Assembly: GCA_029247315.1 (NCBI GenBank)
Contig: JAQWLM010000161.1
Location: 106,554 to 170,553, forward strand
Direction: 5' to 3'
DNA from: AAA164-E04 sp014239995
Lineage (GTDB): Bacteria; Verrucomicrobiota; Verrucomicrobiia; Limisphaerales; AAA164-E04
DNA: 64,000 bases
Part shown: positions 30,053-39,280 of the stretch, piece by piece
Layout of the letters: each line of letters opens with the position of its first letter
Position numbering within the stretch: the stretch's first letter is position 1
Notes under the pieces: generated by a model
What the model was told of the DNA's origin: nothing
The model's database searches: none
The model's input: the letters and a program-made list of their open reading frames with translations, nothing else
Position numbers and translations under genes: made by a program

Positions 30053-31033
30053 ATGAGCGAGAACACTTCAAAAAAACAAGAAACTTGGAACCACACGACG
30101 CCGGTGGTTTTCTCGCCCCTGTTTGATTGGCCACCCAAACCAAAAGACGCGTTTCTGGTAATTACAAAGAGGTGGGTCACGATTTCCCGTAACGTGTTTT
30201 TTCTCACCATTGCGATCCTGTTATTCAGGTATCTTGTTCCGGACGATGCCGTGATGCGGTCTTTGTCGCTGAGATGGATAGGTCCCATGTTTCTACGTAA
30301 CTACCTGTTCATGCTGGTCATTGCTGGCGGACTGCATCTCTATTTCTTTACCTTTCGATTGCAGGGTAGTCGCTTGAAGTACGATCCTCGTGAGCAACTC
30401 GAGAAAAGCCGGAAATTCTCCTTCCGAAATCAGGTTTGGGACAACATCTTCTGGTCCCTGGCCAGCGGGACGACGATCTGGTCGATCTACGAAGGACTTT
30501 ATTTCTGGGGTGTGGCCAATGATGTGATTTCTACGCTTTCCATTGGGGAACATCCTATCGTTTTTGTGGCTTGGCTTCTTGCAATGCCTGTTCTGACATC
30601 CTCCCATTTTTACTTTATTCACCGCCTGCTTCACTGGCCACCGCTGTATCGCAGCGTGCATCGTCTGCACCATCGAAATATCCACACCGGCCCTTGGTCA
30701 GGGATGTCGATGCATCCATTCGAACACATCATCTACCTTTCGTCCGTGTTGGTGCATTTTGTCATCCCGTCCCATCCCATCATCCTGTTACTACACCTTT
30801 ACAGTCGATGTCTAGGACCGGCTTTCTCACATGCTGGGTTTGAGAAGTTGAAGGTGGGTGATACAAGTGTCGTCGATGCCGCAGATTTTCATCACCAACT
30901 CCACCATTGTTATTTCGAATGCAATTACGGCACTGTCGATGCACCCTGGGACAAGTGGTTCGGTACCGATCACGATGGATCTGACCAAGCCAAAACCCGT
31001 ATCCAGAAACAGCGAACTGCGAGTAGTTCATGA
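30053..31033 (+). CDS. Sterol desaturase/fatty acid hydroxylase family membrane protein
   Basis: This 326-residue integral membrane di-iron enzyme carries the family's histidine clusters in order: HRLLH, HRLHHRN, HPFEH and DFHHQLHH, between four or more hydrophobic helices. Members hydroxylate or desaturate lipids (sterols, carotenoids, fatty acids, alkylglycerols) with O2 and an electron donor. The substrate here is unknown. The frame opens at a TTG at 30038, which has AGGAG 12 bases upstream; the ATG at 30053 was chosen, so five more residues are possible. The gene stands alone between a long spacer and a small hypothetical gene. Confidence 0.9.
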   Translation: MSENTSKKQETWNHTTPVVFSPLFDWPPKPKDAFLVITKRWVTISRNVFFLTIAILLFRYLVPDDAVMRSLSLRWIGPMFLRNYLFMLVIAGGLHLYFFTFRLQGSRLKYDPREQLEKSRKFSFRNQVWDNIFWSLASGTTIWSIYEGLYFWGVANDVISTLSIGEHPIVFVAWLLAMPVLTSSHFYFIHRLLHWPPLYRSVHRLHHRNIHTGPWSGMSMHPFEHIIYLSSVLVHFVIPSHPIILLLHLYSRCLGPAFSHAGFEKLKVGDTSVVDAADFHHQLHHCYFECNYGTVDAPWDKWFGTDHDGSDQAKTRIQKQRTASSS

Positions 31034-31288
31034 AATTAACCATCCATTTGCCCTCATTCCTCTGCTGCCTATGCTTTAATTAATTTGTATTGGCTGAACT
31101 AAATCTACCCGGTAGATGCATGGCTCGAAACAAGCCCAGGTCCCCTTGAATGATGCTGACTGCGTCGCGAGGAGTGTCAGCCGCAGCCCGGAATGGAGTG
31201 GAGGCACTCCGAGTTGCCCAGAGCGACCTCTACAAAGACAAACAACCTTCCTGTTGCACTGAGGAGCGTTCTTTGATACCAGTGTCCT

Positions 31289-31492
31289 ATGCTTAAGACT
31301 GAATACCTTAATCTGCAACCCACTGAAGTTGGAATCCTCCATGGAGCAGCCGCGATTTTTGCAGCCAAGATTGCCAGTGGCAAGGTGGGGGCTGAAAATG
31401 AAAGTCAAGTGGTCGAGGAATCGGTCAAACAGGCTATCGACCTAGCCAAGACGGTTGAGTATGCGGTCAAGACCAAAGGCGAGATGGGCTGA
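31289..31492 (+). CDS. Small hypothetical protein (67 aa)
   Basis: This ORF has protein-like composition: a hydrophobic helix (ILHGAAAIFAAKI) followed by a charged amphipathic helix (VVEESVKQAIDLAKTVEYAV). No family is recognised. The ATG has no good ribosome binding site. It lies 255 bases after the hydroxylase and ends 37 bases before the convergent TrkA_N/RyR gene. The regular alternation of helix-type residues makes a real gene more likely than chance, but this is a judgement by eye. Confidence 0.55.
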   Translation: MLKTEYLNLQPTEVGILHGAAAIFAAKIASGKVGAENESQVVEESVKQAIDLAKTVEYAVKTKGEMG

Positions 31493-31529
31493 TCTGCTGC
31501 TTGATGGTAGATGCAGGGCAGGCCTTGTT

Positions 31530-33239
31530 TCAGGAGGTGCGTGACGCTTGTATCGTTTTGACCAAGGCGATGATCCCCTTGACCTGATCACGGTCATACT
31601 GCTTGGTGGGTTCGTCGAGGTCGTCGTAGGGCACTAAGTCAGGGTGCTTCTTGCCAGCATCATCCCTGGGCCCCTTTTCCCAGCCGGTCATCCATTTGAC
31701 CGCGGCCCAGCGGCGATGTTCCATCGCTGCCAGGATTTCCATCTGCTCCTCGTCGATGGATTTGACTGAGCCTTCAAGGCTCGCCAAGCTTAACATCATT
31801 GGATCTGTCTCCTGAAGATCCAGCGCACGCAACTTGATCGCCATGTGATCAGCAGCTGCTCGGTTTTCCTCCTTCTGTGCATTCTTGAGCCTGTCCCATG
31901 GTTTGAAATAAGGGTTTTGATGAAATCGTTGGATGGTCTTTTCGTCCTTGGCCTCTTTAGCCACACTCAGCCGTTCCAGAGTGGCATCATACCAGCTTTG
32001 GTGAATGGTGGAGGCCAGCAGGTCAATGGAATCATTCAGCAGTATACTGGCATTACAGAACACGGTGGACTCCGGCAGTACGTGGAGATGTTTTTCATCC
32101 GCGGAGTTTGAGAGCGGAGATTGCGGAATCAGCATCCTGACATGGTGCCCGATTGAGCACTTCTCCTTGACCCTGGCACTTCCAGCAAAACTGTCCTCCG
32201 GGGCATCTGAAAGATAAAGAATGGTCGTCAGTGCCGAGTCGGGAAATGAGTGCAGCAGGTCGATGATGATATTTGGAATGAGTTCCTGGTTGCGACTTTC
32301 CCTTAGTTCCAGATCGATACATTTGCGAATGTTGGGATATGCCGTTGTGATCAATTCATCAACCAATTCAGCCTGCTCACACACGAGAAAAACTTTGACC
32401 TTTCTGCATTTTTTATAGTGTCCAACCTTGGCGACTTGATAGAGGAAGGCTTTGGAAAGGAGATCCCAGTGGCTGATGATCAGGCGTATATCTTTGATTT
32501 CCGGGGCACAAAGGGAGGCCTCGGGAAAGGCCTCGAGGGGGTATTTGCTCAGTAGTACACGCGAGACGCAGCGATAATAGTTGAAGGCATAGATGTAATC
32601 ATACTGGTTTTGGACCGTGTGGCAGAGTTCCTCGCTATCCAGATTGATGGAAATGGGAATGTTTCCTTCTTTGTTTCCTGCCTTGAAAGTCAGTGCCAGC
32701 TTGAGATTTGTATAATCATCTTCGGTGAAGACAATCACCCTTCGCGCATGCTTTAATCGGGCAATTTCTACAAGGTTTTGTGCCGATTCGCTGACTTCAA
32801 CGGCGATGAAACCCTCATTCCAGCAATATTCTGCGACGTTGCTTCCCTCCGTGGTCAGTAAAATCATGACCTTGAATCCTGCTGACTTCAGGTCACGTCC
32901 GAGTGTCAGTGCGCGTTCATTGCCCCCCACCACGACAATGTGGTTTTTCAGCATTTTTCGTTTGGCGTTTCTGCCTTCGATGAGGAGGAATTGGTGCAGC
33001 GCCAGTAGGATGCCTGATGCCGTGGTCAATGGTGCCAGATATCTTGCAATTTCCAGGCTGATGGGGATCACAATCACCTCATCCACGTGGCCTGACTCGA
33101 GTGTGAAAAGTTGTATCGTGAGGTAAAGATTGTTGGTCAAGGGACTCGCTGGATGCAGGCGACTCCATCCATGCATGCCAAGCCCGAGTGAGAGTAATAA
33201 TCCCAGACAAAAGATGAGAGTTTTTATGTTCTTGGACAT
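31530..33239 (-). CDS. Two-helix membrane protein with TrkA_N (NAD-binding) and RyR domains
   Basis: The protein has 569 residues. Two hydrophobic helices (about 7-24 and 62-86; the second contains LEIARYLAP) precede a Rossmann-type TrkA_N/RCK domain that begins at about residue 99 with HIVVVGGNERALTLG. The third glycine of the dinucleotide motif is replaced. A second Rossmann-like stretch spans about 245-390. Residues about 498-562 match the RyR domain (EHRRWAAVKWMTGW, HPDLVPYDDL), named from ryanodine receptors. No potassium selectivity filter (TVGYG) is present, so a pore is not demonstrated. It is the last gene of a same-strand series that includes TIR and STAND genes, 207 bases after the nearest acyltransferase. 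I infer a membrane sensor or effector responding to an NAD-derived or nucleotide ligand. Confidence 0.82.
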   Translation of the reverse strand: MSKNIKTLIFCLGLLLSLGLGMHGWSRLHPASPLTNNLYLTIQLFTLESGHVDEVIVIPISLEIARYLAPLTTASGILLALHQFLLIEGRNAKRKMLKNHIVVVGGNERALTLGRDLKSAGFKVMILLTTEGSNVAEYCWNEGFIAVEVSESAQNLVEIARLKHARRVIVFTEDDYTNLKLALTFKAGNKEGNIPISINLDSEELCHTVQNQYDYIYAFNYYRCVSRVLLSKYPLEAFPEASLCAPEIKDIRLIISHWDLLSKAFLYQVAKVGHYKKCRKVKVFLVCEQAELVDELITTAYPNIRKCIDLELRESRNQELIPNIIIDLLHSFPDSALTTILYLSDAPEDSFAGSARVKEKCSIGHHVRMLIPQSPLSNSADEKHLHVLPESTVFCNASILLNDSIDLLASTIHQSWYDATLERLSVAKEAKDEKTIQRFHQNPYFKPWDRLKNAQKEENRAAADHMAIKLRALDLQETDPMMLSLASLEGSVKSIDEEQMEILAAMEHRRWAAVKWMTGWEKGPRDDAGKKHPDLVPYDDLDEPTKQYDRDQVKGIIALVKTIQASRTS

Positions 33240-33446
33240 CGTTGATACTGATTGGATTTAAACTACTAGGGCATAGCCTGAGCGTCACCAAAAAATGGGA
33301 TCTTTTGAATGTTCCGGCCCACGTGTTCTTTTCCTCTTGTGTGGGGGGTGTGTTTTTATGGACGGCACGTTAACGCTTCTTTTGCCGGTAGGGGTTGAGA
33401 TTGCCTTGCCGTGTTAGCACATGACTGCTCTTTAAGGCATGACCTC

Positions 33447-35324
33447 TTATCTTGTGGTTTTGGCCGGGTGATACTGTGCCAGGAGTTGTGCTGGGCTTTT
33501 GCCGTCATTGCGCGGGGTGTCCATCATGGCTCCCGCCCGGACCATGGTCTCGATGAAGTCATGCATGCCCAGTGTGGCCGCATAGTGCAAGGGAGTGTTG
33601 CCGTGCTTGTTTTCTCTGGCATTTGGATTGGCTCCAGCGTCCAGAAGGCATTGCATTGCGGTTTGATTTCCAGTGCGAATAGCATAATGCAGTGGGGTTT
33701 GACCGAAACGGTCAATGGCATCAGGTGGTATTCCTGCCTCCATTAGGACTTTGATGCTTTCTTTTACCTGCTTGGTCTCAGGAGGGGTTGGTAATTGAAA
33801 GGCTACCATGTGCAGGGGCGTTCTTCCATCCCATCGGAGAACTTCAAGGACCTGCTCAGGGGATTTTTCCTCCAGGTAGGCTTGGATGCGAGGGACATCA
33901 GCGTAAAGGCTGTAGTAAAGCAGTTTCTTTTCCGTTTTCATCTCGACTCGATCCACCGTGATGCTGATCAATATGATGCCAAGCAATCCCAGGAGAAATC
34001 GCTTTTCTTGGAGTATGTTTCTAAAGTCCTGAAGCTCTTTCGAGATGTTGAGGCTGTATTTTCTTCCAGACAACAAAAGCCCTACCCAGGTGTTGCGACA
34101 TAGGAAATGGTATAGAAAAACGCAAATAATAATGGATCCGCTCAGGCAGATCCAAAAAGCAAGTATGGGGGATGCAATATGGTCCCGCAGGTAATAACTC
34201 ATGGAGAGTTGAATGGGAAAATGGATCAGATAAATAAAATACGATGCGTCGGCAGCGTAGCGGCCAAGTACGCTTTGTTTGTTGCAATATTTCTTGAACA
34301 GAATAATGAAAAATACAATGCCGCACCATGTGGTATAGGCCCTGAGAAGACACATGAGATGCCATTGGAAAGGTGCGTGCAGTGAACTGAAATTAAAGGG
34401 GTTTTCCAACAAGGGGATGGTGCCAATCAAGGCTGAGTTCGCTGCTTTACTTGCGAAGAACGAATAATTCTGGAGAAGGATTTCAGGTTGGGAGGACAAC
34501 CGAATCTTGTCAATGAGGGGGATCAGAATCACAAGGGCAATGGCGCAGGGGATCACGTGGTATTTGGCCTGACGCTCAAACGCATCGAGGATCTTGAGAT
34601 CGGTAAATAACAAGACGCCAAGGAAAAAAAAGTGACCGTAATAGACGAGGATATCCAGGGAAGTTCCGATACCGGGTACATCTGTCCAGGGAGGACTGAA
34701 CAGCAAGATGGGATAGGTGATTATCGGGAGCACAAGGAGTGCGTGTCTGCCTTTGAGGATGGATATGATCTTTTCAGGTATACGCTGGAGAGGTTTTAAT
34801 TTGCGCCACGAAAGTTTGGCCAGGATAAAAAAAGTGATGAAGTAAATGAGCAGGTGGAGAAACCAGAAATGCCACAACCAGTTGCCCACAGGACCAGGTT
34901 CCTTGAAGATATAGGTAGGATCCAGGAGGAAAACCATATACTGCCGGAGGAAATCTCCACGCGAGTCCATCATGTCGAGATAGAAGTCCGCTGCGGTCCA
35001 GGGTAAAAGAAACGCCACGCATAGAATGAATGGGATGACAATACGCTGCAGCCTGTTTTGAGCATATGCTCTGATGCCCTTGGATCGACATAACATCAGT
35101 GAGAAAAAACCAGCCACAAGAAAGAATAACTCCATCCTGAAAACATGGATCAACTCCATCACGTAGTGTAGTGCCATGGAGGATTCCACATGCTGCCGTG
35201 CATCATCGATGGTCCAGTGGGAGAACATGACCCCCGCATGCAGGACCAGGCCAAGGAACATGGCTACCGCCCTTAATGTATCCATGTAGTGGAGTCGTTC
35301 GATTTTTCTCATGAGTATGCCCAT
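33447..35324 (-). CDS. OpgC-like membrane acyltransferase with C-terminal ankyrin repeats (copy 1)
   Basis: This 625-residue acyltransferase-3 family protein resembles OpgC/MdoC (glucan succinylation). The N-terminal RLHYMDTLRA carries D15 and R18, with H29 in GLVLHA, the family's key residues. ELIHVFRMELFFLVAGFFS, WHFWFLHLL and DASYFIYLIHFP follow, with about ten membrane helices. An extra hydrophobic helix at about 440-462 links to an ankyrin domain at about 497-615 (GRTPLHMVAF, GQTPLHYAIRTGN, GNTPLHYAATLG). If the core has ten helices with a cytoplasmic N-terminus, the ankyrin domain is periplasmic. GGGAG before the ATG at 35324 supports that start over the one at 35312. It lies 139 bases after its close paralogue. 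Confidence 0.88.
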   Translation of the reverse strand: MGILMRKIERLHYMDTLRAVAMFLGLVLHAGVMFSHWTIDDARQHVESSMALHYVMELIHVFRMELFFLVAGFFSLMLCRSKGIRAYAQNRLQRIVIPFILCVAFLLPWTAADFYLDMMDSRGDFLRQYMVFLLDPTYIFKEPGPVGNWLWHFWFLHLLIYFITFFILAKLSWRKLKPLQRIPEKIISILKGRHALLVLPIITYPILLFSPPWTDVPGIGTSLDILVYYGHFFFLGVLLFTDLKILDAFERQAKYHVIPCAIALVILIPLIDKIRLSSQPEILLQNYSFFASKAANSALIGTIPLLENPFNFSSLHAPFQWHLMCLLRAYTTWCGIVFFIILFKKYCNKQSVLGRYAADASYFIYLIHFPIQLSMSYYLRDHIASPILAFWICLSGSIIICVFLYHFLCRNTWVGLLLSGRKYSLNISKELQDFRNILQEKRFLLGLLGIILISITVDRVEMKTEKKLLYYSLYADVPRIQAYLEEKSPEQVLEVLRWDGRTPLHMVAFQLPTPPETKQVKESIKVLMEAGIPPDAIDRFGQTPLHYAIRTGNQTAMQCLLDAGANPNARENKHGNTPLHYAATLGMHDFIETMVRAGAMMDTPRNDGKSPAQLLAQYHPAKTTR

Positions 35325-35463
35325 CGAATCTCCCTGATGGCGTGGATCAAGGTATGGATTTTCGTCCTTGGTCGGATTCTGAGCCCTTGACCAACTACTT
35401 CTTGGAAGTTGGAAGAACTTCGGGCTTCGAATGTTTCTTCACGACCTGCTAATGCGGTGATGT

Positions 35464-37341
35464 TCAAGGGATGCGTTGGCTCAAGCGGGTGTTTGGATGA
35501 AAGTGCGAAAGTAGTTGTTCTGCACTTTTTCCGTCGTCTCTTGTTAATTTTAAATCGGCCCCAGCCTGAACCAAGGGATCGATGAATGCCTTGCTTCCTA
35601 TGGTTGCTGCAAAATGGAGGGGAGTGTTACCATAACTTGTTTCCTTTGCATTGGGGTTGGCACCTCCTTCCAGTAGAAGTTCCAGGGCTCGCTTATTTCC
35701 CATGCGCACGGCGTAATGCAGGGGTGTCTGGCCAAAATTATCAACGTTGTTAGGATCCAGCCCGGCCTCTAACAAGGCGGAAACGCTCTGCTCAATCATG
35801 TTGTCGGGTCTGGGTTTTATCATCTGGTGCGCGGCCATGTGAAGCGGTCCTCTCCCATCCCACCTTCGGATGGTCTTGAGGGTATCGATATGCTTTCCCT
35901 TCATGAAGGATTTGATATTTTCAGGTTCTGCGTGAAGACTGAAATACAGCAATTTCTTCTCAGTCCTTGATTCGTATCGATCGGCCATGAAACAAATGCC
36001 TGCGAGCGTGATGACGGACAGGTAGACTTTTTTCTTCTGAAGCAGTGCCTTTAATTCTCGAACTTCACCCCCGATTTTCAAACTGTATCTTTTCCCCGAT
36101 AGCAAGGTTCCAATGATCGTGTTGCGACACGTAAAATGGTAGAAGGTCACGCAGATCACTGTCGAGGCTATCAGGCATATCCAAAACCCAAGCATGGCCG
36201 ATGACAGGTGATCTCTCAAATAATAGGCCATGGAGAGCTGTATAGGAAAATGAATCAGATAAACAAAATAAGAAGCGTCTGCGGCATACCTCCCAAGTGC
36301 CGTCTGACTGGAAAAAAATCTTTTGAATAAAGTAACCATGCCCATGATGGCACACCATGTGGTGTAGGCCCGAAGTAGACACATCGCATGCCATTGAAAG
36401 GGAGCATGCAGGGAACTGAGGTTGAAAGGGTTTTGGAACAATGGAAACGTCCCCAACAGTCCTGAACTGCCAGCCTCACTTGCAAAAAAGGAGTAATTCT
36501 GAAGTAGCAGATCCGGGGAGGTGGAGAGGCGGACCCTGTCGATTAATGGGATTAAAACCAACAAAGCTAAAATAAAGGGTATGAGGTGGTATTTGAATTG
36601 ACCTTGCAAGCTTTCAAAGGTTTTGGGGTTTGCAAAAAAAAGGGTTCCAGCAAAGAAAAATAAGCCATAGTAAATAAGCACATCAAGAGATGTTGCGATC
36701 CCGGGGACATCTGCCCAGGGGGGGCTGAATAAAAGGATCGGATACGTGAGGAGGCTCAGGTAAATCAATCCAAACCTACCCTTGGCCCCTGCCAGTATCC
36801 AGGAAAAGGATGACGCGTGCAGTCCCAAGGCGTTGCACAGGATTTTCAGGGTTGCAAACGCTGCAATGAAGTAAACCAATAGATGCAGAAACCAGAAATG
36901 CCAAAACCAGTTACCAACCGGGAATGGTTGATTCAGGATATAGAAGGGGTTGCTAAAGTATTTGAGATACTGACCTAGAAAGGGTTCTTGTGATGCTGTT
37001 ACGTCCATGGAAAATTGTGATGCAATCCATGGTAGAAGGAACATGACACATAAAAGAAAAGGCACCACGATTCTCTTAATTCTGTTTTTGACATAGTCCT
37101 TGATGCCCCTGGATCGGCACAACATGAGCGAAAAAAAACCTGCAACAAGAAAGAATAACTCCATTCTGAAGACATGGATGAGTTCGGCCAAGCCATGCAG
37201 AAACAGTGAGGATTCGTCATGTTGGCGGGCAAAATCAAGAGTCCACTGAGTAAAAATAACGGCAGCATGCAGGACCAGGCCAAGAAACATGGCTACGGCC
37301 CTCAAAGTATCCATGTAATGGAGGCGTTCGATTTTCCTCAT
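35464..37341 (-). CDS. OpgC-like membrane acyltransferase with C-terminal ankyrin repeats (copy 2)
   Basis: This 625-residue protein is closely similar to copy 1 over its whole length; the first 26 residues are identical to copy 1 from its fifth residue up to the histidine motif. Family residues are D11, R14 and H25, followed by the same OpgC-like motifs (FRMELFFLVAGFFSLML, WHFWFLHLL, DASYFVYLIHFP). An extra helix near 440-460 and an ankyrin domain at about 494-612 (GRGPLHMAAHQ, GQTPLHYAVRMGN, GNTPLHFAATIG) complete it. The reaction is expected to be O-acylation of a periplasmic glycan, by analogy. The ATG lies six bases after the stop of copy 3, so the two are co-transcribed; no clear ribosome binding site precedes it, which suggests translational coupling. 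Confidence 0.88.
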   Translation of the reverse strand: MRKIERLHYMDTLRAVAMFLGLVLHAAVIFTQWTLDFARQHDESSLFLHGLAELIHVFRMELFFLVAGFFSLMLCRSRGIKDYVKNRIKRIVVPFLLCVMFLLPWIASQFSMDVTASQEPFLGQYLKYFSNPFYILNQPFPVGNWFWHFWFLHLLVYFIAAFATLKILCNALGLHASSFSWILAGAKGRFGLIYLSLLTYPILLFSPPWADVPGIATSLDVLIYYGLFFFAGTLFFANPKTFESLQGQFKYHLIPFILALLVLIPLIDRVRLSTSPDLLLQNYSFFASEAGSSGLLGTFPLFQNPFNLSSLHAPFQWHAMCLLRAYTTWCAIMGMVTLFKRFFSSQTALGRYAADASYFVYLIHFPIQLSMAYYLRDHLSSAMLGFWICLIASTVICVTFYHFTCRNTIIGTLLSGKRYSLKIGGEVRELKALLQKKKVYLSVITLAGICFMADRYESRTEKKLLYFSLHAEPENIKSFMKGKHIDTLKTIRRWDGRGPLHMAAHQMIKPRPDNMIEQSVSALLEAGLDPNNVDNFGQTPLHYAVRMGNKRALELLLEGGANPNAKETSYGNTPLHFAATIGSKAFIDPLVQAGADLKLTRDDGKSAEQLLSHFHPNTRLSQRIP

Positions 37342-37347
37342 AGGTTT

Positions 37348-39249
37348 TCAGTCGGTAAAGGTTTCTATTTGTCTTGTTGGCATGAGTGGTTCGGAAGCCA
37401 TTTTTCCGGCTTGCCTGATGACACGTTCCCCAAAGTGTCGTAAACACTCCTCGACATCTCTGCCTTTGTAATCCCGCAAGCCCAGGTTTGCACCTTTCTC
37501 CTGAAGCAAGGTCAACAATTTGAAATAGTGGTCGGAGACCTTGCTGTTCCTTAGCCCGACTTTAATGGCAGCTACATGAGCCGGTGTATGTCCGTACTTG
37601 TCAGATAGATTTAAATCGGCCCCAGCGTCGATCAAAAAATTGACATCGTTGATGTTACCTTTCCTCACGGCTTCGAAAATCGGTGTTCTTCCGTGTATGT
37701 TCTGAACATTTAAATCGGTTGTTTTGGAAATTAAAATCGGCAATGGGTCATATCGCCTCCATTCCTCCTTCATCTTGACCGCCGCATGCAATGGGGTGTT
37801 GCCAAAAAGGTCATAGATATGGTCAAATGTTGCTGTACCATCAAGCAGGGCCTGGTTGCGAGCTACGTATGATTCCACAATGATATGTCCCTTTTGTGTC
37901 AAGCTGACCTGGTGAAACAAGGATCCCAGTAATAAGACGCCCACTCCTGTCAGGACGACGGGGCGTATGGATATCTTCACCAGTTTCAAGGTCCTGAAGT
38001 GGTGCTCCAGTTGGTCCTCTCGCTGTTTTCTTTTCCCCATGAAAAAATCTCCGAGAAAAGAATAACGTACAAAGGCGTTGTAGGACCAGAAAACCATAAA
38101 CACAGCGATGACAAGCGTCAGGTAGGATTTGGTGAGAGAATTAAGCGCTTCAAATTGTTGCAGATACCTGGCGATGGTGAATGTGAAAAGTAAATGCACC
38201 CAATAGGCCCAGTAGGAGGCATCTGTCAAATACCGGACATAAACAGAGGACGTATTCAGATACCGGTGAGCCAGGCCGATAAATGAGAAACACAATGCAA
38301 AGCAACTGAAATCTCTCAGATAGACGATCATTACCTTTAACCAACCGCTATGGAAAACTCCTTCCTGCCAGATTGAAAAACCAGATAATTTCCAGTTGGT
38401 GATATCGACGATGACACTTCCAGAATCCTCCATGCGCCATGTCGGTTCAATGATGTAGATGCAGACTGGGAGGGCCATGGCGGCATACAACCAGCAATTG
38501 GCCGAAATCTGATCCAGACAACGTCGGTTTTTATAGAGTAAAACCCCAAACAGATAATAGGCTCCGTAAAGTAACAGGGAGTTGATGTCGAAATCGATTT
38601 GATTCAGACCGATACTGGGCCGATTCAGAGAATAACGAATTGGAAAAAAGGCAAGAGGTAACAGGCATATGCCCCAGGGATTGCAGACCGTTCTTTGAAA
38701 GAAACCGTCTAGATTCCACTTCATCACGCCAAGAAGATGTAGCCTGAGATACCTGAATGAAAAATGAACTGTATATAGAATGAGGAGGAAGTACAGGAAC
38801 CAGTAATGGAGCAGGGGCAGCTGAAATGAAATATCCTGGTTTGAAAAAAAACCCCAGAAAATGATGTTCGTCACCCTTTCCCACGGATTCATTCCCACAT
38901 AAAAGTTTTCATAACCTGTGTTGACGCACCAAAGCATGGATAGCAGCGGTACGAGCAGCATGACTCCGACGACAAATGGTAACACGATTCGCTTGAGACG
39001 GTCCAAGGTGATAAACGCCATTCCCTTTCGTTCAATCACCAACAGTCCAAAGAATCCCGCAAGCATATAAAACAGGGGCATGCGGAACTGAAAAATAAAG
39101 TTGGCAATAAATTCATTGATGGGATCCCCATGGTATTCTCCAGCGCTCCAGAACAACCTGTTTTCGGAGAAGGAAAATATATTCACATGGACCGACAAAC
39201 CCAAAAGCATGGCTGCCGATCTGACCAGATCAAGTCCGTGGTATCGCAT
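37348..39249 (-). CDS. OpgC-like membrane acyltransferase with C-terminal ankyrin repeats (divergent copy 3)
   Basis: This 633-residue protein has the same plan as copies 1 and 2 but is much more divergent. The N-terminal RYHGLDLVRSAAMLLGLSVH keeps D7, R10 and H21, and FQFRMPLFYMLAGFFG and LTDASYWAYWVH match the acyltransferase-3/OpgC pattern. An additional helix at about 425-445 leads to ankyrin repeats at about 478-610 (GNTPLHAAVK, GRTPIFEAVRKGN, GHTPAHVAAIK). It starts 31 bases after the STAND gene and ends six bases before copy 2, which places the acyltransferases in one transcription unit with the TIR and STAND genes. Confidence 0.87.
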   Translation of the reverse strand: MRYHGLDLVRSAAMLLGLSVHVNIFSFSENRLFWSAGEYHGDPINEFIANFIFQFRMPLFYMLAGFFGLLVIERKGMAFITLDRLKRIVLPFVVGVMLLVPLLSMLWCVNTGYENFYVGMNPWERVTNIIFWGFFSNQDISFQLPLLHYWFLYFLLILYTVHFSFRYLRLHLLGVMKWNLDGFFQRTVCNPWGICLLPLAFFPIRYSLNRPSIGLNQIDFDINSLLLYGAYYLFGVLLYKNRRCLDQISANCWLYAAMALPVCIYIIEPTWRMEDSGSVIVDITNWKLSGFSIWQEGVFHSGWLKVMIVYLRDFSCFALCFSFIGLAHRYLNTSSVYVRYLTDASYWAYWVHLLFTFTIARYLQQFEALNSLTKSYLTLVIAVFMVFWSYNAFVRYSFLGDFFMGKRKQREDQLEHHFRTLKLVKISIRPVVLTGVGVLLLGSLFHQVSLTQKGHIIVESYVARNQALLDGTATFDHIYDLFGNTPLHAAVKMKEEWRRYDPLPILISKTTDLNVQNIHGRTPIFEAVRKGNINDVNFLIDAGADLNLSDKYGHTPAHVAAIKVGLRNSKVSDHYFKLLTLLQEKGANLGLRDYKGRDVEECLRHFGERVIRQAGKMASEPLMPTRQIETFTD

Positions 39250-39280
39250 GATGCCGTGCTTATTGGTTTGAGCTGAGGAA

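Larger units (their letters stand above)
33447..39249 (-). repeat. Tandem array of three paralogous acyltransferase-ankyrin genes
   Basis: Three consecutive genes encode the same domain arrangement. Copies 1 and 2 are near relatives with recognisable similarity also at the DNA level at their 5' ends (around 35250-35320 and 37270-37341). Copy 3 is distant. This indicates one old and one more recent tandem duplication. Confidence 0.75.
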
